Source of the DNA: Leishmania infantum JPCM5
Taxonomy: Eukaryota; Euglenozoa; Kinetoplastea; Trypanosomatida; Trypanosomatidae
Direction of reading: 5' to 3'
Length of the DNA: 64,000 nt
Assembly: GCF_000002875.2 (NCBI RefSeq)
Contig: NC_009277.2
Location: forward strand, 312,501 to 376,500
Under the pieces are notes generated by a model that was not told the DNA's origin, made no database searches, and saw nothing but the letters and a program-made list of their open reading frames with translations. This document shows, piece after piece, positions 1 through 10,000 of the stretch. Positions within the stretch are counted from its first letter, which is position 1. Each line of letters opens with the position of its first letter. The position numbers and the translations under genes are program-made.

Positions 1-2
1 TG

Positions 3-1496
3 GAGCTGTGGTACACATGCACTCTCTTCACCACTCAGTTAGCGGCAGAGGCGTTCGTCCGGGCGGCAGCTGAGGCATCATTGGGCTCCGGCGCAACCAT
101 CAACGCAGGGCGTGGCGATTTCGGCACCAGCAGTGGAATCGTTGTGGATGCGTCGACGGTGCAGCTCTCCTCTAACGGCAAGGACTCGCTGGCGGATACC
201 ACTCTTCCCTCTCCCTCGCCGTCTTTTGACAAGACAGCCAAAATTCAACAGACGCGCTTCGGGCTTCGGGATCAGGTAATGGTGCTCAGCAGCGCGCCGT
301 TGACGCTGCCGGCGGCCCCGCTTTCCACCTCCTCCGCGAACGACATGGCAGCCAACAGCACGCGTCTGCACCCTACAGAGGAGCCGAATTCACAGCACCG
401 ACCCACAGCCACGCCTCCCCAACAGCAGTACCAGTGGCATCACTTGCGCCCGTCACATCAGCTACCGCCACCAACGCCGCTGCATGCGCAGACGAGGGAC
501 GGCAGCGCGGCCGCATCAGCGACGCAGCCGCGCGGCTCCAGCCTCTGCTCTGCAACAGGCATCGCTGCAGCTGCTGCGCACCCATCGGCTTCCACGGCCG
601 AGCCGGCGCCAGAGCTTTCACAGCCGCCGCACCTACAGCAGCAGCGGCTGCTGTGCTTTCCATCCTCTGCCGAGACCTTCCTCTGCTCTCCGCCGTCGCA
701 TGCAGCACACTACACCTACCCGCGAGTGGCGCTGACAAGTCCTGCAGATGGTGCAACGCTGACGAGCCCGACACCGCTGATGATGGTGATGGGCGGTGAC
801 GGTGATGGCAGCAGCAGCACCAGCAGCACCGCGGCACCGTTGACTTTCCCGAAAGACCTTGTGACCAGCGTTTCCGCCGGCGCGGCTGGCCGTTATCCAT
901 CAGCGACAGTCGCGGAGTGCGCCTATCTGCTCGGCTCTCCCGCGTCCACCTCGTCCGTTAGCTTGAGCACGGGCACCCACATCCTCTCCGGCTCGACGCC
1001 GCCGCCGCTGGGTGTGGCGCTGAACTTCCCAAGCGCATCGAGTACCCACTCGACGCTGTTCAGTGCGGCAGGAGCCGGTAGCCCTTCGGGGCATCCGGCG
1101 TCAGCGGTGCACGCAGCCCCTGCTGCCTTTGCCGCTGCGCCCTCACACATGGCCGCCACACGCGCTTGGAGTGTCGCTACTAGTGGTGCTGCAGCTGCGA
1201 TGTCGAATGTGCTCAGCGCACCCCCACCGGTGAGTTCTGGACCGTCGTCGTCGTTGTCCACCGAGCAGGCACCGCCACCGCCACCGCACATTTCTTACCC
1301 GCTCGGCAGCACCATCTATGCGGTGCCGGAGGCGGCGGCCCTGACGGCGCCGGCCACCGGCGGGCCGCCGGTGTTGTTCAGTGCCGCCCCGATCAGCGAT
1401 GCGGCCAGCCCGGCGACGCCAGCCTCGTCGGCGCAAGTGTCGTGCACGACGCCCAACGCTACGTCTCAACGCTCCGCGCAGCCACTGCACCCCTAG
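3..1496 (+). CDS. Orphan Ser/Ala/Pro-rich protein, 5' truncated by window edge
   Basis: The reading frame is already open at the left edge, so the true start lies outside the window; about 497 codons are visible up to TAG at 1494-1496. The visible part is almost entirely low complexity: Ser, Ala, Thr and Pro dominate, with short His/Gln-rich pieces (around residues 115-130 of the visible part) and poly-Pro runs near the end. Third positions are strongly G/C, as in the other genes here, so it is real coding sequence. No membrane segment or catalytic motif is visible before the stop. I do not recognise a family; long disordered orphans of this type are common in trypanosomatids. The frame after the stop still looks coding (separate entry), so the annotated C-terminus may be wrong or secondarily shortened. 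Confidence 0.8.
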   Translation, partial: ELWYTCTLFTTQLAAEAFVRAAAEASLGSGATINAGRGDFGTSSGIVVDASTVQLSSNGKDSLADTTLPSPSPSFDKTAKIQQTRFGLRDQVMVLSSAPLTLPAAPLSTSSANDMAANSTRLHPTEEPNSQHRPTATPPQQQYQWHHLRPSHQLPPPTPLHAQTRDGSAAASATQPRGSSLCSATGIAAAAAHPSASTAEPAPELSQPPHLQQQRLLCFPSSAETFLCSPPSHAAHYTYPRVALTSPADGATLTSPTPLMMVMGGDGDGSSSTSSTAAPLTFPKDLVTSVSAGAAGRYPSATVAECAYLLGSPASTSSVSLSTGTHILSGSTPPPLGVALNFPSASSTHSTLFSAAGAGSPSGHPASAVHAAPAAFAAAPSHMAATRAWSVATSGAAAAMSNVLSAPPPVSSGPSSSLSTEQAPPPPPHISYPLGSTIYAVPEAAALTAPATGGPPVLFSAAPISDAASPATPASSAQVSCTTPNATSQRSAQPLHP

Positions 1497-1886
1497 CAAA
1501 GCCAGCAGCGGCGCCCGCTCAAGCAGAGGCACCAGCGCCAACCGCATCCGCTCAACCTGTTCCACGTCGGCGCCGTCTGGAGCAGGGTGGGGTGGGTGGG
1601 CGGGGGAGTGCTACTTGGCCCTTTTCTCTGGCGCTACAGCACCCTCCCGATCCTTGCGGTGCGGCCCATCATCGTGATCGTCGACGTTGCGATCCGTCTG
1701 CTTGCGCCCACCCTCCGTCTCTCTCTCTTTCCAGCGGCCGAAGACGTGCGCACACGTAATGGCGTGGAAGCGGTGCTTCCGTCATGCGTGTTTTGTATGC
1801 TTCGTTTTCTCTGTTCCTTCGCGCTGTGCGTTGTGTGTGTGTGTGTGTGTGTGACGGCGCCTTTGGCAGATGTCGGCCCCTCATAA
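1497..1886 (+). other. Coding-like in-frame continuation after the TAG of the first gene
   Basis: Reading on in the same frame after TAG 1494-1496 there is no further stop until TAA 1884-1886. My hand count gives about 85 percent G/C at third positions over the first 60 codons, comparable with the upstream gene, and the product is less repetitive, with a hydrophobic stretch (LPILAVRPIIVIVDVAIRLL, nt about 1641-1700). From about 1790 on the sequence turns into ordinary T/G-rich spacer with a (TG)n run, so the original end is probably before that or is lost. A single C-to-T change from CAG would create this TAG. The alternative is a chance open stretch in GC-rich 3'UTR: the other two frames are also open for part of it. 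Confidence 0.4.
1832..1853. repeat. (TG)n microsatellite
   Basis: Uninterrupted TG dinucleotide run of about 11 units in the presumed 3'UTR/spacer after the first gene. Confidence 0.9.
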
Positions 1887-3689
1887 CCCAGCCTCGCCCA
1901 ACCCACTCCTCCTTCCTCTTCCTCATTGTGGGCCACTGCTGCTGTACCGCACGTGCTTGGTGCCTCCTCTGTCGTGCTTTTCACAACGAGGCGGACGAAG
2001 GAGACACAAAAAAAAATCTTCGCCTGGGCGTCTGTGCCTCCTGCTCTGTGCCTGATTCGCTCCTCTTACCCTACATGTTTTGCGCTGCGCCGACACCCCC
2101 CCCTCTCGCCTTTACTGTTTCTCATCTTCTCATGACCTCTGCGTGTGCGGGGGGGGGGGCGCGGTGCGCTCTCCCCTTCGCACAACCCCGCCCCCTCCTC
2201 GTCTTCTGTCTCGTTACCCTCTCCTTCGCTGAGTGGTACGTTTCTGCGTTGATGTGGATGTAGGCGTGCGTGCGTGCGTGCCCTTCTCTCTGTTTCTCCT
2301 CCCCGCGTCTTCCCTCCTGTGCGCGTCTGTTGTTCTGCAAAATGCTGCTTCAGCTTTACGTTGTGCCTTGGCGCCGCCTCGTCGCCACGGCACCCCCTCA
2401 CCTCACCCCACTCACACCTCCTCTTCTCCTGCGAACAGTGCACATCGTTGTTGACCCTCTGCTACCTCTCTCTTTCTGTGTATGTGGTCACATTCGTCAA
2501 GCCCCGTGTGCGCACCCTTCTCTTCGCCCCTCCCCCCTCCTCCCCCTTATCTCTCCACGCGCGTGTCTGCCTGCCTGTGTGCGCGCGCTTGTGTGTGCGT
2601 GTGCACGAGGCAGGCGACAGGGGCGCTCTTCATCTCTTGCATCGGTCTTCTGTTCGTGGTCGTCGTCCTTGCCGCCTTTGATGCACGCCGCTGAGGAGTA
2701 TGCAGTGCGTGCCCGAGCAAGGCGGGGCGCTGCCGACGTGCGAAACGACAATGGACGGTCTTGATGGCGAGGGTGGGGGGGGGCGTAGAGCAAGGGGCTC
2801 GGGCGGGCTGCTGCTGCGGCGGCGTATTGTCGTGCAGATATGCCCACTCGCATGCCTTTCTCTTCCCCTTCCTGCTTCCTTTCTTCCTTTCTCTACATGT
2901 GCTGTGTTGTGAACCTGTTGCTAAGCCTCCTCCTCTCTCTCTCCTCTTCCCTCCCTTCCCTTCCTTTCTTCTCTTGTTCTTTGCGTTAGTGTGTGCTCAT
3001 GCGCGCACGTCTGTGTCTGTGATGAGTCCGCGATGTCGCGAGTCGGTGTCCGCGAGCGTGCGCGTGTTGGCCTGTGTTTCTGCGTCCTCTCCTTCCCTCT
3101 CTCCCTCATGTTATGGCGTGCGTGCCGGCTGTTGTTCGACGCGACCTTCATCATTGTCGTTCCTCTTTCTATGTGTATGTGTGTGTTTTCGTCTGCCGTC
3201 GTCGCTGCTAACACCGATATCGCCCCTGTTGGCCTCTCTGTATCCCCCTCCTCCTCTTTCACGCACACGCACACGCACACATACACGCGCGCGCTTGCCT
3301 GTCTGCTGGTGTGCCACAAAGAAAGCGGCAGCAGTACTTTGGCACACCGCAGGGGCCCCATGCCTGCACCTCTTTCTCCTCCTGCGGCTGCCGCTGCGCA
3401 GCCAGCGCGGCTCTTGCACCCATCACTTCTAGCCCTGCCCCCGCCCCGCACACCTATGCCGCGTCTTGTCGTATCTACAGCAAGGTGCGAAGCAACAGAC
3501 CTGGCGAGGAGGGCCCGGCGACAGGGCACCCGTGACCGGAGGCAACGCCGCCGTCTCAGAGGCAGACGTGCTCGAGAGATGCGCGGAAAGACAAGGAGCG
3601 AGACGCGGCCGTGGGAAGAACCGGAAGGCGCATGTGCGAGTAACGATGCATCACGTCGCATTACACAGTGCGACGTGAGGAGCCAGAGG
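1887..3689. other. Spacer: pyrimidine-rich 3'UTR/intergenic DNA
   Basis: Mostly C/T-rich DNA with short TG/CG alternations and a run of 11 G near 2149-2159. Two short ATG-initiated frames exist (2482-2694, ending in a hydrophobic segment, and 2700-2912), but both have mixed composition and no neighbouring evidence, so I do not call them genes. Nothing else recognised. Confidence 0.5.
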
Positions 3690-4240
3690 CGGAGGAATGG
3701 CTTCCATAAAGGGGTCTCACTCCTGCGTGCGTGCTGGATGCTGGCGGCGTCTAATGCCGTTGCCCGCCCCGTGAGGGGGGAGGCGTGTTGGGAAGAAGGG
3801 ACGGGTGTCGCGGAGGTGAGGATAGCGGTGTAGCGGCACCAGCAGCAGCACGGTGCCGCTTCCTTCTTTTAGTTTTGTTTCCTGTTCATACGCGCGTTGT
3901 TGATACACCCCGCTCGTCTTGTTATGCTGCATGACCCCGCGTACGGGGAGGGGCGCCCATCCTGCACTGGGGCGTCAGAGGACCAACCACGAAAAGAGCA
4001 AGAACACATGCCAGCGAGCAACACGGCAAGCACATGCGACTCAGGAGGGGAGCGGTAGGGTGGGTGGGCCATCAGAGGTTGCGTCTGGAGGGAGGAAGTG
4101 ATGGAGAGTCGACAGGGCACCAACGCCGCACCACCGTGGCCGGCGGTCCTCTTAGCAGCCAGCTAATGGGTCTGCCGGTGCGTGTGGGCGCGTCTGTGCA
4201 TTCGCTTGTGACGCAGCAGTGCATCAATGCGGGCTCTCTG
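3690..4240 (+). mobile_element. Possible degenerate SIDER-type short retroposon
   Basis: About 550 bp that differs from the pyrimidine-rich flanks: purine-balanced, GC-rich and without simple repeats. It resembles, from memory only, the SIDER family of extinct short retroposons often found in Leishmania 3'UTRs, where they affect mRNA stability; the size also fits. No second copy was found by eye in this window, and no poly(A) tail or target-site duplication could be defined, so the borders are approximate. It could instead be unique 3'UTR sequence. Confidence 0.3.
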
Positions 4241-6704
4241 ATTGCCACTCCGTCTCTTCAGATGTGTTCTGCTTGTCTGTCTCTACCTCCCCTTTCGCGA
4301 CTAAGCGATGGAAAGGGTGGATGGCCGGGGCTTCGCGGTCTGCCTGGAGCTCCTCTCACCCTCTCCGCCCGCTGAACACTTCCTCGTCTCGAGAGAGAGA
4401 GAGGGCACGTGCACCGCAGAGGCCGGGGCACCGATGTTCGACATCGATCTACCTTCCTCCCCCCTCGCTTACTCGAGTGGCTGATGCGTGCTGCGGTGCC
4501 CTCGTCTGCCCAATCCACTCCTCTCTGCCTTCCCCGCTTTACTTTGTTGCTCCTTTCCATTTTCCGGGGCTCGCATGCGCCGCTGTCCCCACGACTCTCG
4601 CGCTCGCTCACAGAAGTCGAAGAGAAGACACAGGTACCGCCAAGGTGGAGAGTAGTCGTGTGCGTGCTGTAGCGGGCTCGGCGCTTCGGTCCTTGTGGTG
4701 TGGCGTGCTCGTCAAGGCAGAGGCACAGCTGGAGAGGGGGAGGGTGCAGCCACTCACAGGGCCCCTCCCTCTGCCCCAAGCTCACCCCCACGAGGACGCA
4801 CCGTTGCGGACGTGTTCGTGTGTTGCGGCGCGGCCCCAAAGGCGCACGCACAGGATAGTGTTTGTGCACCCACCTCATTCTCTCTTGCTCTCCCTCCTCA
4901 AACGGGAACACAGTCGCCTCGTCCTTTGTGCGGCGCGTGGCGTCCTTGATAGCTGCGAAGGTGTGAGGAGGAGGAGGAGGGGGTTACGACTCCGCTCTTC
5001 TACGGCTGTAGCTCTTGGTGCGGCAACGGAGTTGGACGGACACCAGTTGTGCCCTACCCCCCCCCCTCCCGCCCCTCTGCTCTCGCCTCTCCCACCGACG
5101 TGAACGGATTTGTACCTCCTCTGGAGGCCGTCTTTTCCTGCTCTTTGCATTCGCGTGTGGCGCCTTTCTCTTCCCCAGCCCACTTTTCTTCTGTGTGTGT
5201 GCTTGTACGTGTGCGTGTGTGCGCTCACGCACGCCCTTCCCGCGTGTGTGCGTGCGTGATCGGCTTTTTAGTGGCTCCTTTAGTCTGTTGAACGCTCTAC
5301 ACATATTGTCTCTTTATATGTGCCTACTACCTCGTACACCTGCCCTCCCGCTCTTCTCTTCCTTTTTGGTTTCGAGTGTGCGTGTGTGCATTCCGTTGTT
5401 GTGGCTCGTGTTGGAACGCACTCGCTTGCCATCCCCCTCTTTCCTTTTCATCCCCCCATTCCTCCCTTCCCTTCCCTTCTTTCCTTCCCTCCTCCACGAC
5501 GACGGCGGCAGCCGCAGTCACGTCAGTCATCGTCATCACCCGCTTATCACCCACAGCGGGAACGAGAACGTTCTGCCGGCTCGCCCGCTCTATTTTCACG
5601 GGCCACCTACTTCTCTTTTCGGCGGTGCCGTTGCCGTGGTACATCTTTGGGCTGCCCCCCCCCCTCCCCCAAAAAAAAAGGGGCACGCGTGCCGACGTCA
5701 CGTACGCTGCCGCCTCGATCTTGCGGTGGGTGGGTGGGGCACACACGCGCGCGCTCGGCACGTACATTAGGGCACAAACCCACACACACCCACGCCCATA
5801 TATTTATAACTCTGTCTGGCTTCGTTATATATATATATATCGGTGTGCACGTGTGTGCGGTGATCGTCGTAAACATCATTTTTGTATACCTTGTCATAAT
5901 CAATATTGGTTTAGGCGGCGAATCGACGTCTGCCAAGCTCATCGTCGGACGCACGCAGGCGAATTGTGGCTCGTGGTGCGCGGCGCCCGCGACACCTCAG
6001 CTTCCGTGGCACGAAGACGACACCTTTACAACTGTTCTTGTTGGGGTTCTGTGCGCCTCCCTCCTTGTCGCTTCTCTTCACGCGTTTTTGGTAGCCACCT
6101 CTGAGACGACTAGGACTGCCGCACCTTCAGCGACATCAACAGGCTCCACTGTGCCGCGTGCGCGGTACTGCGATCGACTACACCTGCACCCCTCACCCTC
6201 GCTCGCTCGCCGACCCGTTTAGGTTTATTGCGTGTGCTTCCTTCCTTTTTCCTTCGGTTGTCGTTGTGTCAGGCTTGTTACACGTGCGTGTGTGCGCTGC
6301 TGTCCTTCGGCTGGATCCTACGTCACATTCCTGTTGTCTCTTGTTGGTCTCTCTATGTATAGTGTGTCGGCCTTCTCACGCTCAGAACTCAGCCGAACGT
6401 CTCGGACGCACGCGTATTCGCAACGTCTTGTGGTCGCCTTCCCCCGCCCCCACGCCGGGGTGTTGCGTGTGTAGCTGCTTGTGGCTCTCTGTCGTTGCTG
6501 CTATTTCCTGTTGGTGGTGGTGGTGCTGTAGCCACTGCGCGTGGTGGCGGTAATTCAGGCACATCTGCTGCTGCTGCTGCTCTCTCTTTGCGCGTGTGTG
6601 CGTGTGCGCTTCTCGTTGAGGGGGACAGCGGGACAGGGGGACGGGCCTTCGTTTCTATCGATTTCTCAGGTAACGTATGTGTATAGAGACGCGCAAGCGG
6701 CACG
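4241..6704. other. Spacer: UTR/intergenic DNA with simple repeats
   Basis: Alternating C/T-rich and TG-rich DNA, short poly-C and poly-A runs near 5057 and 5670, and a TA repeat at 5826. A stretch at about 5905-6222 reads open and includes a hydrophobic segment but has no ATG and only intermediate third-position bias. No RNA gene recognised. Confidence 0.5.
5826..5840. repeat. (TA)n microsatellite
   Basis: Short TA dinucleotide run in the long spacer before the 3340-codon gene. Confidence 0.85.
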
Positions 6705-6793
6705 TATTTCTCTGTTTTTTTTTTCTTGTATTTGTCTTTTTGCTCGCGCGCGTGGCCTCACTTGTGCGTCGTCCTCGTTGGCCCACTCGTCAG
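6705..6793 (+). promoter_or_regulatory. Polypyrimidine tract and predicted trans-splice acceptor
   Basis: A long T-rich tract (about 6705-6742, including ten consecutive T) is followed by the first AG at 6792-6793. This is the expected context for spliced-leader addition and would give a 5'UTR of about 230 nt for the gene starting at 7023. A second candidate AG at 6964-6965 lies closer to the start codon. Confidence 0.5.
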
Positions 6794-7022
6794 CACACGT
6801 CGACCATCAAGCGACGCCGACTCCCTCACTCTCTTTTATGTGAACCTGCTTCTCTGAGAGTTTGTTTCTGGCCACGGTTTAGGTGTGTCGGCGCCTGTGC
6901 GTGCGTGTGCATGCGCCCTGCTTGGGCCCTCCTAGCTCTCTACACATCACTTGTTTCGTGCACAGGTGGGCTTCCCGCAACGTTCTCTCTGTACGCTTCC
7001 GTGAAAGGCGTCATCGATCATC

Positions 7023-10000
7023 ATGGACAGACCCCTCAGCAACGCCAAGGACGGTGATGGCGTTGCCGTCTCTGGTCCTCCTCCGGCTCAAGCGACACGT
7101 CTGTCAGCCGCCCCTGTTGTCGGTGCGAGCGGCAGCAGGCGCGGTAGCTGCAACCGTTCCCCAGGGTTGAATACAACCACTAACCGCGTCAGCCGCAGCA
7201 ACAGCAGCAGCACCAGCGGCAGCGGCGTCGCTGTCGGCGGAGCTCATCCCGGCGTTAAGTCTACCGGCGCCGTTGTCCCCGCGGCAGCTTTGAAGGCGTT
7301 TGGCATGAAGCGGCGCAGCGGCAGTGACGCCCCGACTTCCCCTCAGCCGCCTAGCGTCCCATCGGCGCCGGAGGCACCGCTCAGGAAGCCACGACGCGGC
7401 ATGGGTGAGGCAGTGGCAAGTAGAGACTCGCCTGCCTGCGTGCCCTCCCTCAGCGTCGGCATCAGCATCCCATCGCGCGCCACGGATGACACCCCTCCCG
7501 TGCCCACAAAGAAGAAGAGCAACGGGCAAACATCACAGAGCGAGCTCTCTGGTCAGCAGTCGCCAAACTGCCGCGCCGCGCGCACGTCACGGGTGCACCA
7601 CGGCAGAATCGGGGTCTCGGCACAGCTGCGCTTCCTTAGCGTGACGAACTGCGACAGCCATGCAAGCCTTCTTAGCGGCAGCGGTAGTCGCATCGGCTGC
7701 TCTCCTGTCCTGAGGGAGTTTGCACGTGAAAGCTTCAGCCTTGCCACCGCGTCGGATGACGATGTTGTGAAGGAGGACTCTGCTTGTGGACAACGCAGTG
7801 GCACCACGGCCACCTCGTCCCTGTCGTCGTCGTCAACGGCGCCGCGCAGACACAGTCTGACGCCACATAGCACGAACGCCCAATATGGCGCCAGGGCTGT
7901 CCTCATACCCACTCCACCTGCTGTCGCCGCAGTTGGGGTGTCGTCATTGTCATCACCGCACGACCTAGGAGGTGGATCGCGCCCGGACAGTCACGCCCCG
8001 GTTTACCACGGGAGCGACGCTGCACGACGGCCGAGTCTCCTTGCAGGGGTGAAACCGGCACACGTGAGCACCAGCAGCGTAGGCAGCGAGGGCAGAGGCG
8101 AGAGTGGGTGCGCTCAGCCGCCATCCGTGAACAGAGCGGGTCTCTCGTCTTCACCCTTCGCGCGCTGCCCGAGCTTGGTGTCGAGCACGAACGCGGGCAG
8201 TCCCCGTGATGGGACAGCGAAGCGCTCTCTGGCTGGTTGCCCCTTCGCCGCCGCCCAGCCTGCCCCTCGATCACCGTCGCTATCCTTCGCCGACACCAAC
8301 ACAAGCGCCAACACGACCGCCTCCTCCCCCAGCTCTCACACGGAGTCGACGATGGCTTTTGGCACCTCCACGACGGTGATGGCGCTCGCCTCAGCCACCG
8401 GCACTGCAGCCATGCCGCGGCTGAACAACGCGGCTGCCAAGAAGTCGTTGATGTCTTCAGCTGTCGCGTCGCCGCACTTGATGGTGCCACAACGCCTTGC
8501 CTCATTGGCTTCCCGCCTCCCCGCCACAACGTGCTCGGCAGCGACGACGAGCACCACCCACACCGCCACGAGAGACCCCAAGATCATCTCCGAGGCAGTG
8601 CTTACTACGAGCACGACCGCCACCTCGATAACCCCAACGAAGGGGCGGCGTTTCAATTTGCGGCTGTCGATGTTCCCCGTGACAGCCAGCGTCGCCACCA
8701 CCGCAGCCGACTGTCAAGTTGGGAGCACGTTGTCAGACGTAACGCATGCCATTACAGAGTCTGCCGCTGTAGCGGCCATGACGAGGGCCTCTGCCACTGC
8801 TCAGTACACCGTCTTGGAGCCGCTCACGTCGCCATCCTCGTCCACATCCATCGCCTCCGGTATAACCTCGGCGGTGTCGCCCGACAAGCTCCACCCAGGC
8901 CGTGACGGCGCTCAGCTGTACCGTCGCCTGCGCGGCTCCTCAGAGCTCGTCGCGAGCATGCCCAGTATGCCGTCCGCCCCTGAACGTTTCTCCGGACCAA
9001 CGCCGCTGGCTGAGGCCAGCATTGTGATACAAGGTTCTCATCAGCCATCGCCGACGCAACTGTTTCGACAGAGCCAGCCGGTCGACTACGTGAGCAAGGA
9101 GGACGGTAGCATCGTGGACATGCCAGTCCTCACTGGCCGCGCGGCTTCCCCGCACATTCCGGACGCCCCACCGGCTGCCTCGGCAGCGCCACCGCCGCTG
9201 ATGCGCAGCTCCCTCTCGAGCGTATGCTCATCGTCCGCCGTGAATTCGTCCCTCGTGCGCAGGCAAGGCTCTATGCCGCTGCTTTCAGCCTCGCATGCGG
9301 GGGCTGCCATGATGGAGGCCATCGGAGACGGCCACGGTGGACAACAGGCGTCCATGGTCGAGAAGTGCGGTTCTGCTGCGTCGCCGCCGCGCATGCCCCA
9401 TCATCCGCAGCACGCTGCCAGCGAGGACGGCACCGCATCGGAAAACGCGGTGCTAGAGGTACGCGCGCGCGGCACTGAGAGCCCGCATCTGCGGAGCACT
9501 ACCATCGCCTCTAAGCTGAGTGCCAGCGGCGGTGGCGGGACGCAAAACGAAGCGCCGCCGACGCTCTCGTCACTCGACATTGTTGGCGTTGGCAAAGACG
9601 AAGAGGGCGGAGTGGGTGCCGATGTCGTCTTCGTTGCTGGATCAAGCCCACTCGGAGAGAAGCCAATGCCTGTCCCTGCCCACCACAGCAGTGGCAGCAA
9701 CGACAGGGACGACGCGGCAGCGCCGCGTGGTGGAGTTCCGCGTTTGCACAATCGACTGAGCCATGACGTTGCGCTGTTTCCGCAGACGACGCCCCTGCAG
9801 TCGGCCCTATCCACGACGCCGAGCAGGTCCAAGGCATCGTCCAGCGCTGCGGGTCAGCGAGGGCTGCTGACGCTGTTCGCTGAGCTACCATCTGCGTCAC
9901 CGGCAGCAACGGAGGCGCCTGCTGACCCCAACGGCGACTGTGGGGGATCGGCCGTGGCGGCCGCGCGCGACGTTCCGCGGCTTCGTGAGGGCACTGGAAT

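Noticed and set aside
2482..2912. Two adjacent short ATG frames (70 codons each), the first ending in a hydrophobic segment
   Set aside because: Low-complexity Ser/Pro/Cys-rich starts through pyrimidine and TG tracts; no acceptor-ATG layout beyond chance.
5320..6222. 300-codon open frame in the 5-kb spacer with a hydrophobic segment near its end
   Set aside because: It lacks an ATG near the protein-like part, passes through TA repeats and pyrimidine runs, and has only intermediate third-position bias.
1887..7022. Strand-switch region or transcription start in the longest spacer
   Set aside because: Genes on both sides are on the + strand and no minus-strand gene is supported anywhere in the window.
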